NCBI RefSeq assembly: GCF_014696135.1
Contig: NZ_JACJPP010000013.1
Coordinates: forward strand, 372,001-436,000
Direction of reading: 5' to 3'
Source of the DNA: Nodosilinea sp. FACHB-141
GTDB taxonomy: Bacteria > Cyanobacteriota > Cyanobacteriia > Phormidesmidales > Phormidesmidaceae
Length of the DNA stretch: 64,000 bases
This document shows, piece after piece, positions 7,859-16,694 of this stretch (position 1 is the first letter of the stretch; every line of letters starts with the position of its first letter). The notes beneath the pieces are model-generated. The model saw nothing but the letters and a program-made list of their open reading frames with translations, ran no database searches and was not told the origin of the DNA. The position numbers were made by a program, and so were the translations under genes.

Positions 7859-8923
7859 TCACCCAAGGCGCTGCTCGGTATTGCCGTCGAACCAGTGACT
7901 TGACTCGGGCGGCAACGCTAATTGCAGATTTTCCTTGCTCCAGGCGGCATCGGCGGGCAGCAACGCTCGCAGAGTCAGGGTGGGGTCGCCCTGCACCCGC
8001 AGACTGACTAGGTCATGCATGCCCAGGTTTTCGACCAGAAATACTTGCCCGCTAACGGTGTGGACATCGCCCTCGCGAGGCAGCCGCAGATGCTCGGGAC
8101 GAATGCCCATCACCACAGAAGCCGCCTGAATTCCAATCGGTAGCGGTATGGTGAAATCGCCCAGGGCCACACTGTTGCCGGCGCGGCTAAGGGTAACCAG
8201 GTTCATCTGAGGGCTGCCGATGAAGCTGGCCACAAACCGATTGGCTGGGGTTTTGTAGATGTCGTGGGGGTGGCCTAGCTGTTGCAGATAGCCATTGTTA
8301 AGCACCGCTACTTTAGTAGAAAGGGTCATGGCCTCGGTCTGGTCATGGGTGACGTAGACAATAGGTGATTTTTGGTCAGCAAAAATCTGCTTGAGGTCGG
8401 CCCGCACCTGCTCGCGCAGCAGGGCATCTAGGTTACTTAGGGGTTCGTCGAGCAAAAACACGTCCGGGTTGCGCACCAGGGCTCGGGCTAGAGCCACCCG
8501 CTGGCGCTGCCCACCCGAGAGTTTTGCAGGCTTGCGATCCAGCAGCGGGTCGAGGCCCAGCACCTCAGAGACTTCCTGCACCCGCTTTTGAATGTCGCCC
8601 GCTGGCAGATGGCGCAGCTTGAGCCCCGAAGCCACGTTGTCGCGCACCGTCATGTGAGGATAGAGAGCATAGCTCTGGAAAACCATAGCGATATTGCGAT
8701 CGCCCGGCGGCAGTCGGCTAACATCGCGATCGCCAATCATCACCCGCCCCTCCGTTGGCTGATCCAACCCCGCAATCAGCCTGAGAATAGTAGATTTACC
8801 ACAGCCCGACGGCCCCACCAGGGTCAAGAACTCGTTGTCTTCCACCACCAAATTGAGCTGCTTAACCGGCACAATGTCGCGGCTGTAGGCTTTGGCAAGG
8901 TTCTGGAGTTCGAGTTTAGCCAT
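7859..8923 (-). CDS. Sugar-type ABC transporter ATP-binding protein (MalK/UgpC/GgtA family)
   Basis: This 354-residue ATPase of the CUT1 importer class has Walker A GPSGCGKST at residues 37-45, signature LSGGQRQR, Walker B FLLDEPLSNLDA, and a C-terminal OB/TOBE regulatory domain of about 120 residues. It energises the two permeases encoded upstream on the same strand (9088-9972 and 10070-10969). The gap to the first permease gene holds a G-rich/C-rich inverted array. The substrate class is inferred from neighbours. Confidence 0.88.
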   Translation of the reverse strand: MAKLELQNLAKAYSRDIVPVKQLNLVVEDNEFLTLVGPSGCGKSTILRLIAGLDQPTEGRVMIGDRDVSRLPPGDRNIAMVFQSYALYPHMTVRDNVASGLKLRHLPAGDIQKRVQEVSEVLGLDPLLDRKPAKLSGGQRQRVALARALVRNPDVFLLDEPLSNLDALLREQVRADLKQIFADQKSPIVYVTHDQTEAMTLSTKVAVLNNGYLQQLGHPHDIYKTPANRFVASFIGSPQMNLVTLSRAGNSVALGDFTIPLPIGIQAASVVMGIRPEHLRLPREGDVHTVSGQVFLVENLGMHDLVSLRVQGDPTLTLRALLPADAAWSKENLQLALPPESSHWFDGNTEQRLG

Positions 8924-8930
8924 GATCGTA

Positions 8931-9090
8931 GAGGTAGGTGGGTGGGAGGGTGGATGGGTAGATGGGTGGGAGGGTGGATGAGTGGGAGAGTAGGAAGTGG
9001 GAGGGTGGATGGGTGGGAGGGTGAGGGGTTGGAGTTTTTAGGCTCGTCTACCCGCCTACTCGCTTACCCGCCTACCCGCCTACCCATCTA
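8931..9090. repeat. Degenerate heptad-like array arranged as an inverted repeat
   Basis: From 8931 to about 9032 the plus strand is a run of GGGTGGATGGGTAGA-like units. After a short spacer, 9046-9090 is the complementary type (CTACCCGCCTACCCAT units). The two halves could fold into a long imperfect hairpin between the ATPase and permease genes, and the array contains the permease stop codon. Short tandemly repeated heptamers (STRR) are known from cyanobacteria; assignment to that class is inference. Confidence 0.7.
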
Positions 9091-9972
9091 CCCCTTCACC
9101 GACCCCGAGGTCAGGCCTTGCACAATGCGGCGTTGGAAGAACAGCACTAGCAAAACCAGGGGTAGGGTGCCAACCACTGTGGCGGCGGCCAGGGGGCCGT
9201 AGGGCACTTCAAACAGCGTGGTGCCGCCGAGCTGGGCGGCGGCGACGGGGATGGTTTTCATGCTCTCACGGGTCATAAAGGTGAGGGCAAACAGGTACTC
9301 ATTCCAGGCAAAGATGAAGGCCAGAATGCCGGTGGTGACTAGGGCGGGCAGGGTCATGGGTAGCACGATGCGCCAGAGCATTTGCACCGTGTTGTAGCCA
9401 TCCACGCGGGCCGAGTCTTCCAGGTCTTTGGGCAACTGCTGAAAAAAGCTGCGCATGACCAAAATCGTCAGGGGCAAATTGATGGCGGTGTAGGGAACGA
9501 TCAGCGCCAGGTAGTTGTTGGCGAGGCCAAAGGCGCGTACCAGTTCGAGCAGGCCCAGGAACAACAGAATGTAGGGAAACAGGGTCACCACCAGCACGAG
9601 CGCCAAGATTACTTGCTCTCCTGGAATCCGCAGGCGGGCCAGGGCGTAGGCCGCCGGCGACCCCAACGCCAGGCACAGCACCGTGGAGACGATCGCCACC
9701 AGCGCGCTGTTAAACATATAGACGTGGAACTGATTGAGCCGAAACAGGTCCACATAGTGAGCGAAGGTGAGCTGGTCGAACCCCGGCAGGTAGACCACCG
9801 GCGTTTGGGTGATGGCCGCATTGGTTTTGAACGAGGTCAGCACCTGCCACAGCACCGGAGCGAGGCTAAAGATGACGGTGAATGCGATCGCTAGCCACAG
9901 CAGCACCCGCATCCAGGGAATGCCGCGATCGGGGGTCTGGGGTGGGGCGGTAGTTTGAGAAACGGTGGTCAT
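9088..9972 (-). CDS. Sugar-type ABC permease (MalG/GgtD-like)
   Basis: This inner-membrane permease of about 294 residues starts MTTVSQTTAPP. A longer in-frame start at 10038 would only translate a repeat array into a PTHPP-type tail, so 9972 is preferred. It has about six helices and an EAA-type loop (DLEDSARVDGYNTVQMLWRI), typical of MalG-like subunits, and a C-terminal VQGLTSGSVKG motif common in this class. It works with the 10070-10969 permease. Confidence 0.88.
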   Translation of the reverse strand: MTTVSQTTAPPQTPDRGIPWMRVLLWLAIAFTVIFSLAPVLWQVLTSFKTNAAITQTPVVYLPGFDQLTFAHYVDLFRLNQFHVYMFNSALVAIVSTVLCLALGSPAAYALARLRIPGEQVILALVLVVTLFPYILLFLGLLELVRAFGLANNYLALIVPYTAINLPLTILVMRSFFQQLPKDLEDSARVDGYNTVQMLWRIVLPMTLPALVTTGILAFIFAWNEYLFALTFMTRESMKTIPVAAAQLGGTTLFEVPYGPLAAATVVGTLPLVLLVLFFQRRIVQGLTSGSVKG

Positions 9973-10032
9973 GGGGAGTGGGTGGGTAGGCGGGTAGGCG
10001 GGTGGATGGGTAGGGGGTGGATGGGTAGGGCA
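9973..10032. repeat. G-rich heptad-like array upstream of the permease gene
   Basis: The plus strand reads as successive GGGTGGGTAGGCGGGTAG-like units directly before the permease start codon. Same sequence style as the arrays at 8931, 10985, 20897 and 61669. Confidence 0.7.
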
Positions 10033-10069
10033 AACCAACGGGTCTGCCGCTGGAGGAAATTCACCAGAG

Positions 10070-10969
10070 TTACTCTGTCTTGGCTCGGAGGCGGGAGATG
10101 TAGAGCCAGCTCAGTCCCACTACCGCCACCAGCACCAAAAATGTCACCGTCACGAGGGCGGCCCCGTAGCCAAAGTCCAAATACCGCATGACAGCGGCGT
10201 AGATGTAGATCGACACCGTCTCTGTGGCTCCGCCGGGGCCGCCGCCGGTCATCACCTGAATCAGGTCAAAAATGCCAAAGGACTGGGCAAAGCGAAACAG
10301 CATGGCAATCACAATCTGCGGCGCAATTAGCGGCAGGGTAATTTGCCGAAAGCTTTGCCAGGGGCTGGCTCCATCCAGAGCGTGGGCCTCATACAGATCC
10401 TGGGAAACCGACTGCAGCCCCGCCAGCAGCAAAATCGCCACAAAAGAGGTCGTCTTCCAGACATCGGCAGCAATCACCGCCACCATGGCCCAAAAGGGTT
10501 CTCCCAGCCAGTTCACCGGGTTGTCGATCAGATGCAATCGCATCAGCATGTCGTTCCAGACGCCAAACTCGGTATTAAAAATCCAGCGCCAGGCCAGGGC
10601 AATTAAGGCGGTGGGCAGCGCCCAGGGCAGAATGGCGATCGTCCGCGCTAGGCCCCGACCGCGAAAGGCCTGATCGAGGGCCAGGGCAATGATCAATCCC
10701 AGCCCCAGCTCAAAGAACAGCGTGAACAGGGTAAAAACAACCGTATTCCGCAGACTCTGCCAAAAGCGGCCATCCCCCACCATCAACCCATAGTTGTCTA
10801 AGCCGCTAAACACTGGCTCTAGGTTGGTGCTGAGGTTCTCAGTAAAAAAGCCCAGCCAAAAGGCCCGCAAAATCGGAAATGCATAGACCAGCAGCAGCAC
10901 CAGCAGCGCCGGCAACATTAGCAGCCACCCTGTCCGCCGTTCCCGCTGCCGAATATAGTCCTTAGCCAT
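10070..10969 (-). CDS. Sugar-type ABC permease (MalF/GgtC-like)
   Basis: The 299-residue permease starts with a basic tail (MAKDYIRQRERRTGW), then about six helices and the EAA loop (DLYEAHALDGASPWQSFRQI) of MalF/UgpA-type subunits. It is co-directional with the binding-protein, second permease and ATPase genes. Confidence 0.88.
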   Translation of the reverse strand: MAKDYIRQRERRTGWLLMLPALLVLLLVYAFPILRAFWLGFFTENLSTNLEPVFSGLDNYGLMVGDGRFWQSLRNTVVFTLFTLFFELGLGLIIALALDQAFRGRGLARTIAILPWALPTALIALAWRWIFNTEFGVWNDMLMRLHLIDNPVNWLGEPFWAMVAVIAADVWKTTSFVAILLLAGLQSVSQDLYEAHALDGASPWQSFRQITLPLIAPQIVIAMLFRFAQSFGIFDLIQVMTGGGPGGATETVSIYIYAAVMRYLDFGYGAALVTVTFLVLVAVVGLSWLYISRLRAKTE

Positions 10970-10984
10970 TAGCCCTCGTCCCCA

Positions 10985-11040
10985 TACTCATTCACCCATC
11001 CACCCCCTACCCATCCACCCTTCTACCCCTCTACCCCCAA
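10985..11040. repeat. C-rich heptad-like array at the end of the binding-protein gene
   Basis: Plus-strand CATCCACCCCCTACC-like units fill the gap and run across the stop codon (11023-11025), so the last residues of the binding protein are encoded by the array. It is the complement of the G-rich array at 9973-10032. Confidence 0.65.
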
Positions 11041-12324
11041 CACCCGCCGACTCTCGCCCGCCGCGGCCCGCATGGCATCTTCGGCCGTCATTTGGTCGCT
11101 GATAGCCGCGCTTAGATAGCGTTGCAGAATGTCTGAAACCTGGGCGTATTGACCGACAGGAGGGCGAGGCACCGCCGTTTCTGCCACTTCTAACAGCTGC
11201 TCGTAGTGGGGGAACGTCGCCAGCACGTCTGGATCGGTGAACAGGGCGCGGCGGCTAGGCACGTAAGCAAATTCGGTGATGAAATCTTTCATCGGACCAG
11301 GGCTGGTGAAAAATTCCACCACCCGCCAGGCTTCCTCAGGGTGGGGAGTGGTCGATGAAATCCCAAAGCCCCAGCCTCCGAGGCAGGCGGCGGGCTGCTG
11401 GCCTGCGGCATGCACCATAGGCTTGAGGGCAATTTTACCGGCCACCGGAGTGCCATCGCGGTTGGCCTCAGCCCAGGCGTAGGGCCAGTTGCGCAAAAAG
11501 GCCACATTACCGTTCTGAAACTGGCGGAGCGAATCTTCCTCAATGTAGTTGGTCACACCGGGGGGAGAAATGCGTTGGTCAATCAGGCCCTTCATAAACT
11601 CCACGGCCTGAACCCCAGCGGGCTGATCTAAGCCCACTTCCAGGGTGGTGGGGTCGATCCAAAAACCGCCGTAGCCAGCGATAATTTCGACAAAGTTGGT
11701 GACTAAACCCTCGTACTGCAAGCCTTGCCACGTAAACCCCCAGTCCACGTCGGTCTGAGCTTGGATAGCCTCAGCGGCGGCAATCAAATCGTCAAAGGTC
11801 TCGGGCGGTTCGAGCCCAACCTGGTCGAGCAGGTCGGTGCGGTAGTAAAGCATGCCCATATCGGAGCGAAATGGCATGCGGTAGAGGCCACCTTGGTAGA
11901 GGCCAGCGGCCACGTCGGCCGGCAAAAAGTCGGACAGATCGGCTTCACTCACACGGTCTGACAGGTCTATTAGCCACCCGGCAGCAGCAAATTTGGGAAT
12001 CCAAACGACGTCTGAGAAGAGGATGTCGTAGGGCGAGTCACCCAGCAAGAAGGACGTGGTGTAGAGGTTTTCGACGGCATCGGCAGCGTTAGGGCCGCGC
12101 ACCATCTCAATGCGAATATCGGGGTTTTCGGCCATAAACTGCTCGGCCAAGCCCTGCATTTGGTCGGCTTCCACAGCTCGCAGTAGAAAGGAGATGGTGA
12201 CCGGCTGCTGTGACCAGACATGGGCACCGACCAGCACCGTAGCGGCGATCGCAACCAACGCCAACAAAAATCGGCTAAGACGCACCCGACCGCGTCTCAG
12301 AAAGGAAAACCGGTATTCACGCAA
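11023..12324 (-). CDS. Extracellular sugar/osmolyte-binding protein of ABC importer (family 1, GgtB-like)
   Basis: The product is about 430 residues. A basic start and a hydrophobic segment (RFLLALVAIAATVLVGA) form a signal or anchor, followed by a family 1 solute-binding fold with FLGDSPYDILFSDVVW-like and PFRSDMGMLYYRTDLL segments. The start is TTG 12324 or, more conservatively, GTG 12285. In cyanobacteria, binding proteins with this operon order serve glucosylglycerol, sucrose or trehalose import (Ggt system). That assignment is inferred from the adjacent betaine importer, not from ligand residues. Confidence 0.82.
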   Translation of the reverse strand: MREYRFSFLRRGRVRLSRFLLALVAIAATVLVGAHVWSQQPVTISFLLRAVEADQMQGLAEQFMAENPDIRIEMVRGPNAADAVENLYTTSFLLGDSPYDILFSDVVWIPKFAAAGWLIDLSDRVSEADLSDFLPADVAAGLYQGGLYRMPFRSDMGMLYYRTDLLDQVGLEPPETFDDLIAAAEAIQAQTDVDWGFTWQGLQYEGLVTNFVEIIAGYGGFWIDPTTLEVGLDQPAGVQAVEFMKGLIDQRISPPGVTNYIEEDSLRQFQNGNVAFLRNWPYAWAEANRDGTPVAGKIALKPMVHAAGQQPAACLGGWGFGISSTTPHPEEAWRVVEFFTSPGPMKDFITEFAYVPSRRALFTDPDVLATFPHYEQLLEVAETAVPRPPVGQYAQVSDILQRYLSAAISDQMTAEDAMRAAAGESRRVLGVEG

Positions 12325-12330
12325 AATTTA

Positions 12331-12357
12331 AGCCCGGAAATCGAACGTTCCCGGGCT
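12331..12357 (-). terminator. Hairpin between exbD and the binding-protein gene
   Basis: On the minus strand AGCCCGG pairs with CCGGGCT around a 13-base loop and is followed by TTAAATTTT. This fits termination of the exbB-exbD transcript. It also lies immediately before the start region of the binding-protein gene, so it could act as an attenuator in its leader. Confidence 0.5.
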
Positions 12358-12489
12358 ACCCAACTAATATTCCACTGATTCAAAGTCGAAGCTGAAGTTT
12401 CGACGGCGGCTAACCCAGGTTCCCTCATAAAACCGGAATGCTAGCGACCCAGCCTCTACCTAGGGAAAGATTTTTCCTTTAGGTATGAC

Positions 12490-13143
12490 CTAAGGCCGCG
12501 CCGGACTGGGCTGAGGTGCAGGCTGGAGCGGCGAAGCCGGTTCTTGGGACGGCACAGTCGGCTCACTGGGAAACAGTGGCGAGGTCGGCGATTGGGGCTG
12601 GCTGCCGGGTTGACCAAAACCAGGCGGTAGCTGACCCTCGGGAGTCTGCTGAGGAAACCCTTCAGGGAGTTGAGCTGGATCATCACCGGGAGCGGCGTCC
12701 TCTGGCCCAAGGGTGGTATCGGCAGGCAGAGTGGCGAGGGCGACGCGATCGCCCCCTACAGCCCGCAGCTCGTCAAGCACCACCACCACATCTTCGTAGC
12801 GCGCATCGCGAGCGGCATAGAGCACAATCAGCCCGCCAGGATTGACCTGGTTAAACTGACCCAGCACATCTCTGAGCAGCTCGATAGGCACGGGCTGCTG
12901 GTCAAGGTACACCTGGCCAAAGCCATCGATGCTGACGTAGAGGCGATCGGCCCCCTGACCGACCTGTCCGGGCAGGGCTTGCCCCGTTTGGGCCGTAGGC
13001 AAGTCCAAGTCGATAGCCTGCTGCCGAGTTAGACCCACCGCCGCCAAAATGAAGAACGTCAGAATGCAGAAAATCACGTCGATCAGCGGCACAATCTCGA
13101 TGTGCACATCCTTGGAGGGGTGGTCGAGCAGATCTATTTTCAT
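12490..13143 (-). CDS. exbD: ExbD/TolR-family biopolymer transport protein
   Basis: This is the proton-channel partner of ExbB. After a short cytoplasmic start there is one membrane helix with the conserved acidic residue in [19 protein letters not shown], then a periplasmic domain to about residue 140. The last 75 residues are a Pro/Gln-rich tail not usual in ExbD. Its ATG overlaps the stop of exbB by four bases. TonB is not in the window, so whether it powers TonB-type transport or a Tol-like function is open. Confidence 0.88.
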   Translation of the reverse strand: MKIDLLDHPSKDVHIEIVPLIDVIFCILTFFILAAVGLTRQQAIDLDLPTAQTGQALPGQVGQGADRLYVSIDGFGQVYLDQQPVPIELLRDVLGQFNQVNPGGLIVLYAARDARYEDVVVVLDELRAVGGDRVALATLPADTTLGPEDAAPGDDPAQLPEGFPQQTPEGQLPPGFGQPGSQPQSPTSPLFPSEPTVPSQEPASPLQPAPQPSPARP

Positions 13144-13877
13144 AGCGAGGGGTTCTCCGCAGAGGGCGTAGCATCGAGCACAGAGGAATTGGGCTCAACC
13201 AGGGCGTCAGCGGGCACCGGTACCGGCACCGGCATGGGCGACATCCCGTGGAGCTGAGCCCAGCTCTGTCGGTAGAGCAGCTCTAGCTCGCTACCCGCTT
13301 GGCGAAACATTTTAGCCTGGCCAAACACAAACCCCTGAAACAATCGATAAAAGGCCAGGGCAGTAATAGCAATAATCAGGCCCGTAGCGGTGCTAATCAG
13401 CGCCTCGCTGATACCCAACGAGGTGCCCGCCGTAGCATCGCCACTGCCCAGGTCGGTAATTTGAATGGAACTCAGGGAGTTGATCAGACCCAACACCGTG
13501 CCCAACAGACCCAGCAAAGGGGCCAGGGTGGCGACCGCCTCAAGAATTTTTTCGCCCCGGCTCATGGCCGTCAGCTCTTCGTTGGCCGAGGTTTCTAAGG
13601 CCAGACGAAACACCTCTGGATCGGGGGATTGCAGTTTGAGAGGGGCCGACAAGAACCGCCCCATGGGCAGTGCCGCCGAGCGGTAGGCAATGTCGGCGGC
13701 GGCCGACCAATCGCGACGGGCGGCCTCTAGCACCCGCCCAGACACCTCGCGCTCGCGGGTCAAAATGCGCGACCAAAACCAGATGCGCTCCAAAATGGTG
13801 CCCACAGCCAAGATTGAAAGTAGGAGCAGCGGCCACATGGCAAGGCCGCCACGGGCAAATAGCTCAGGTATGTTCAC
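13140..13877 (-). CDS. exbB: MotA/TolQ/ExbB-family proton channel protein
   Basis: The 245-residue protein has an N-terminal helix ([21 protein letters not shown]), a cytoplasmic stretch, and two C-terminal helices including [17 protein letters not shown] and [14 protein letters not shown], the conserved MotA/TolQ/ExbB region. It forms the channel that uses the proton gradient with ExbD. A Pro-Val repeat ([12 protein letters not shown]) is near the C-terminus. It follows lpxB after a 17-bp inverted repeat. Confidence 0.9.
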   Translation of the reverse strand: MNIPELFARGGLAMWPLLLLSILAVGTILERIWFWSRILTREREVSGRVLEAARRDWSAAADIAYRSAALPMGRFLSAPLKLQSPDPEVFRLALETSANEELTAMSRGEKILEAVATLAPLLGLLGTVLGLINSLSSIQITDLGSGDATAGTSLGISEALISTATGLIIAITALAFYRLFQGFVFGQAKMFRQAGSELELLYRQSWAQLHGMSPMPVPVPVPADALVEPNSSVLDATPSAENPSL

Positions 13878-13953
13878 TCAAGATCCTCCTGTCACCACCG
13901 GGCCGGGCTGTCAAACGAGACAGAGCGACCCTTTTCCGGCAAAGCATAACAAT

Positions 13954-14023
13954 TGTAGTGACTTTGGGGACGCTTCAACAGTTTCAGGTCGATTCTACGG
14001 AAGGCATCCCCAAAGTCACTACA
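13954..14023 (-). terminator. Perfect 17-bp inverted repeat overlapping the lpxB stop
   Basis: TGTAGTGACTTTGGGGA (13954-13970) is the exact reverse complement of 14007-14023, with a 36-base loop. The right arm includes the lpxB TAG (14019-14021). No T tract follows on either strand, so it is not a standard intrinsic terminator. It could stabilise the lpx mRNA or be a small palindromic repeat element. Confidence 0.5.
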
Positions 14024-15200
14024 TCTCTGGCAGAGCGTCTAAGATCAAATCTGCGGTGCGCTGACAAACGCCGGGTGGCCCTAGCGCTTCGCGCATTTTG
14101 GCGTAGCCCGCCCGCATGGCCTGGCGCGCGGTTTCGCTGTGCAGCAGCTTTAGGGCCGCAGCGGCAATCGCCTCGGGGGTCGCCTGCCACTGCAAAAACT
14201 CAGGCACAATGGGCTGGTTGACCACCAAGTTGACCGGCGACACATAGGGCACATCGAACTTCAGCAGGTAGTGGGCAATGCGAGCACTGAGGGGGTGAAT
14301 GCGGTAGGCCACTACCTGGGGCACGTCCATCAGGGCAATTTCAAGGTTGGCGGTGCCCGACTTGGTGATAGCAACATCGGCAGCAGCGATCGCCCCCTGG
14401 CTACCCTCGCTCACCACTCGACCGTTGAGCCCATGGGCGGCTAGCCCCTGCTCAAAACTGGCCTGCAATGCCGGAATCGACACCGGCAGCAAGAACGTGA
14501 CCTTGGGGCACTGGGCCTGGATGATCTGCGCCGCCTTGAGCAGCACCGGCATCAGGTACTTCACCTCTTGCTGCCGGGACGCGGGCAGCAGCGTCACCAC
14601 CGGAGTATCCAGCGGTAGACCTAACTGCTGACGAGCGGCGGCCTGGTCGGCGGGGCCGGGATAGCGATCAACTAGGGGGTGGCCGACCCAGGTAGTGTCA
14701 GCCCCAAATCGTTGAAAGTAGTCGGCCTCGGCTTTGAAGATAGCCAGCATGCGATCGCTGCACTGCACCAGCTTGCGGGTGTCATTTTCAGAAAAGGCCC
14801 ACACCCACTGCTGCGGGGCAATGTAGTAGATTACCGGCACCTGGGGATGATGGGTTTTGATGTAGCCGCCCATCACCAGGTTGGGGTTCATGTAGTCGAT
14901 CAGCACGGCAATATCAGGCGGCTGGGCATCGAGCGCCGCCTTGGCCACCCGCTGCAGACGCAGGGTCGGCACCAGGTAGGGCAGCGCCTCAAAAATACCC
15001 ACCGAGCCAATGCCTGTGGTTTCGCCCACTAGCTTGGCCCCCGCCTTTGCCATGCGGGGGCCACCCAGGGCTGAGATCTCTAGGGTGAGGTGGCGATCGC
15101 GCGCCCGTTGCACCAGCGCCTCAATCAATAGCGCCCCCTGCAAATCGCCCGACACCTCGCCGGTGCTGATAAAAATCCGTCGCCGAGTGAGGTCAGCCAT
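14019..15200 (-). CDS. lpxB: Lipid-A-disaccharide synthase LpxB
   Basis: LpxB joins UDP-2,3-diacylglucosamine and lipid X to give the lipid A disaccharide at the inner membrane. The 393-residue product has the N-terminal ISTGEVSGDLQGALL and the family blocks VLIDYMNPNLVMG, YYIAPQQWVWAF and KSGTANLEIALMDVPQVVAY, at the usual length. It is the last gene of the bamA-lpxC-fabZ-lpxA-lpxB run. In many bacteria YIxPQxWAW is the pattern; here it is YIAPQQWVW, typical of the family. Confidence 0.95.
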   Translation of the reverse strand: MADLTRRRIFISTGEVSGDLQGALLIEALVQRARDRHLTLEISALGGPRMAKAGAKLVGETTGIGSVGIFEALPYLVPTLRLQRVAKAALDAQPPDIAVLIDYMNPNLVMGGYIKTHHPQVPVIYYIAPQQWVWAFSENDTRKLVQCSDRMLAIFKAEADYFQRFGADTTWVGHPLVDRYPGPADQAAARQQLGLPLDTPVVTLLPASRQQEVKYLMPVLLKAAQIIQAQCPKVTFLLPVSIPALQASFEQGLAAHGLNGRVVSEGSQGAIAAADVAITKSGTANLEIALMDVPQVVAYRIHPLSARIAHYLLKFDVPYVSPVNLVVNQPIVPEFLQWQATPEAIAAAALKLLHSETARQAMRAGYAKMREALGPPGVCQRTADLILDALPEM

Positions 15201-15219
15201 TCCCTACGCGGCTCCCCAG

Positions 15220-16083
15220 CTACTCATCATCGGTGTGCTTGTTGCGGCGGCGGCCGGGGGTCAATCCGCGGCGATCGGGCTGCTGAGCCGCCCGCAAAAA
15301 CTCGCTAAAGTGCCGCACCAAGTCGTTCGACTCATCCTGATTGAGCTTGCTCACCGCTTCACTGAGCGATATGCCCGAACGATAGACCAACCGATAGGCC
15401 TGCTTCAGTTCACGATAGGCCTGGGGGTCAGCGGTGAGACCCGCTCGCTGCAAGCCGATCTGATTGAGCCCCCGCACCTCAGCCGGATTGCCATTGACCA
15501 GGGTAAAGGGCGGCACGTCGCGATCGATGCGGCTGAGCCCGCCAATCATCACCAGCCGCCCAACCCGCACAAACTGGTGAACGCCTACCATGCCGCTAAT
15601 CCGCGCACCCGACTCCACGTAGACGTGGCCCGCTAGCGCCACTGAGTTGGCGAGAATGACGTGATCCTCAACCACGCAATTGTGGGCCACGTGGGAGTAG
15701 GCCATCAGCAGGCAATTGCTGCCCACTAAAGTTACTGCCCCGGCATCGGTGGCCCGGTTAATGGTGACGTACTCCCGAATTAGGTTGTTGTCGCCAACAA
15801 CCACCCGACTCATCGAGCCGTCGTACTTGAGATCCTGCGACTCCAAACCAATAGCCGCCCCAGGAAAAATTCGGTTTTGGGACCCAATCGTTGTTTGGCC
15901 ATCAATCACTGCGTGAGCGCCAATTTCGGTGCCAGGGCCAATGCTTACCTGCTCACCGATCACCGCATAAGGGCCGATCTTGACGCTAGGGTGCACCTGA
16001 GCACCCTCGTGAACCACTGCTGTGGGATGAATCAGGGTAGTCAATGGCCCGCCTCCAAAACCCAGAGATTGCAACGTAGACAC
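15220..16083 (-). CDS. lpxA: UDP-N-acetylglucosamine acyltransferase LpxA
   Basis: LpxA catalyses the first acylation of UDP-GlcNAc in lipid A synthesis. The 287-residue protein opens with about 15 extra residues, then IHPTAVVHEGAQVHPSVKIG and many hexapeptide repeats of the left-handed beta-helix. AYSHVAHNCVV contains the catalytic His region. The C-terminal helical domain is followed by a charged tail (RRGLTPGRRRNKHTDDE) beyond the usual end. It lies 9 bases after fabZ and 19 before lpxB. Confidence 0.95.
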   Translation of the reverse strand: MSTLQSLGFGGGPLTTLIHPTAVVHEGAQVHPSVKIGPYAVIGEQVSIGPGTEIGAHAVIDGQTTIGSQNRIFPGAAIGLESQDLKYDGSMSRVVVGDNNLIREYVTINRATDAGAVTLVGSNCLLMAYSHVAHNCVVEDHVILANSVALAGHVYVESGARISGMVGVHQFVRVGRLVMIGGLSRIDRDVPPFTLVNGNPAEVRGLNQIGLQRAGLTADPQAYRELKQAYRLVYRSGISLSEAVSKLNQDESNDLVRHFSEFLRAAQQPDRRGLTPGRRRNKHTDDE

Positions 16084-16092
16084 ATGGTTTTC

Positions 16093-16671
16093 CTATTTCC
16101 CCTGGGGAGTTGTTGCCGGCTCCACCACAGAGAACATTAGCTCACCTTCGCAGACCAGTTGCCCATCGACCTCAGCTCGACCCCGCATTTTGCCAAACCG
16201 CTGCCGCTTTAGGGCCAACAGTTCTACGGTCATTACCAACTGATCCCCAGGCACGACAGGGCGACGAAACCGAACCTTGTCGATGCCGGCAAACACGCAC
16301 AACCCCTGAACTCCTGGGATCTGCATCAGCACAATGCCCCCCACTTGGGCCATGGCCTCGACAATCAACACCCCCGGCATAATCGGGTGCCCCGGAAAAT
16401 GTCCCTGAAAGTGAGGCTCGTTGAACGTGACATTTTTGATGCCAATGGCATGCTTAGCTGGAACATAGTCGATGATGCGATCGACTAGGGCAAACGGATA
16501 GCGGTGAGGCAGCAGGGCATGGATCTCTTCAGCGCTATAGCTAGTCTTGGGAACCGCCATCGGTTCCGCAGCTGAAGCGGCTTCAACGCCGTCCAAGGCC
16601 GTGGTCAGGGGGCTCGATGCAGTTGCGTCAATCACAATAGGTGAGTCAGTACAGTAAGGTGCAGCAGGCAA
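16093..16671 (-). CDS. fabZ: (3R)-hydroxyacyl-ACP dehydratase FabZ
   Basis: FabZ dehydrates 3-hydroxyacyl-ACP in fatty-acid elongation, competing with LpxA and LpxC for the same acyl-ACP pool. The hot-dog core begins at [14 protein letters not shown], with the catalytic [19 protein letters not shown]. The stretch before the core is about 45 residues and Ala/Ser/Thr-rich. The first start is TTG 16671; GTG 16635 or ATG 16560 are alternatives. It sits between lpxC and lpxA. Confidence 0.93.
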   Translation of the reverse strand: MPAAPYCTDSPIVIDATASSPLTTALDGVEAASAAEPMAVPKTSYSAEEIHALLPHRYPFALVDRIIDYVPAKHAIGIKNVTFNEPHFQGHFPGHPIMPGVLIVEAMAQVGGIVLMQIPGVQGLCVFAGIDKVRFRRPVVPGDQLVMTVELLALKRQRFGKMRGRAEVDGQLVCEGELMFSVVEPATTPQGK

Positions 16672-16694
16672 ATATGCCTAGATTGATTTTGCCA

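Noticed and set aside
9973-10038. N-terminal extension of the MalG-like permease (PTHPP-type tail)
   Set aside because: It is only translation of a G-rich/C-rich repeat array; the normal start at 9972 gives a complete permease.
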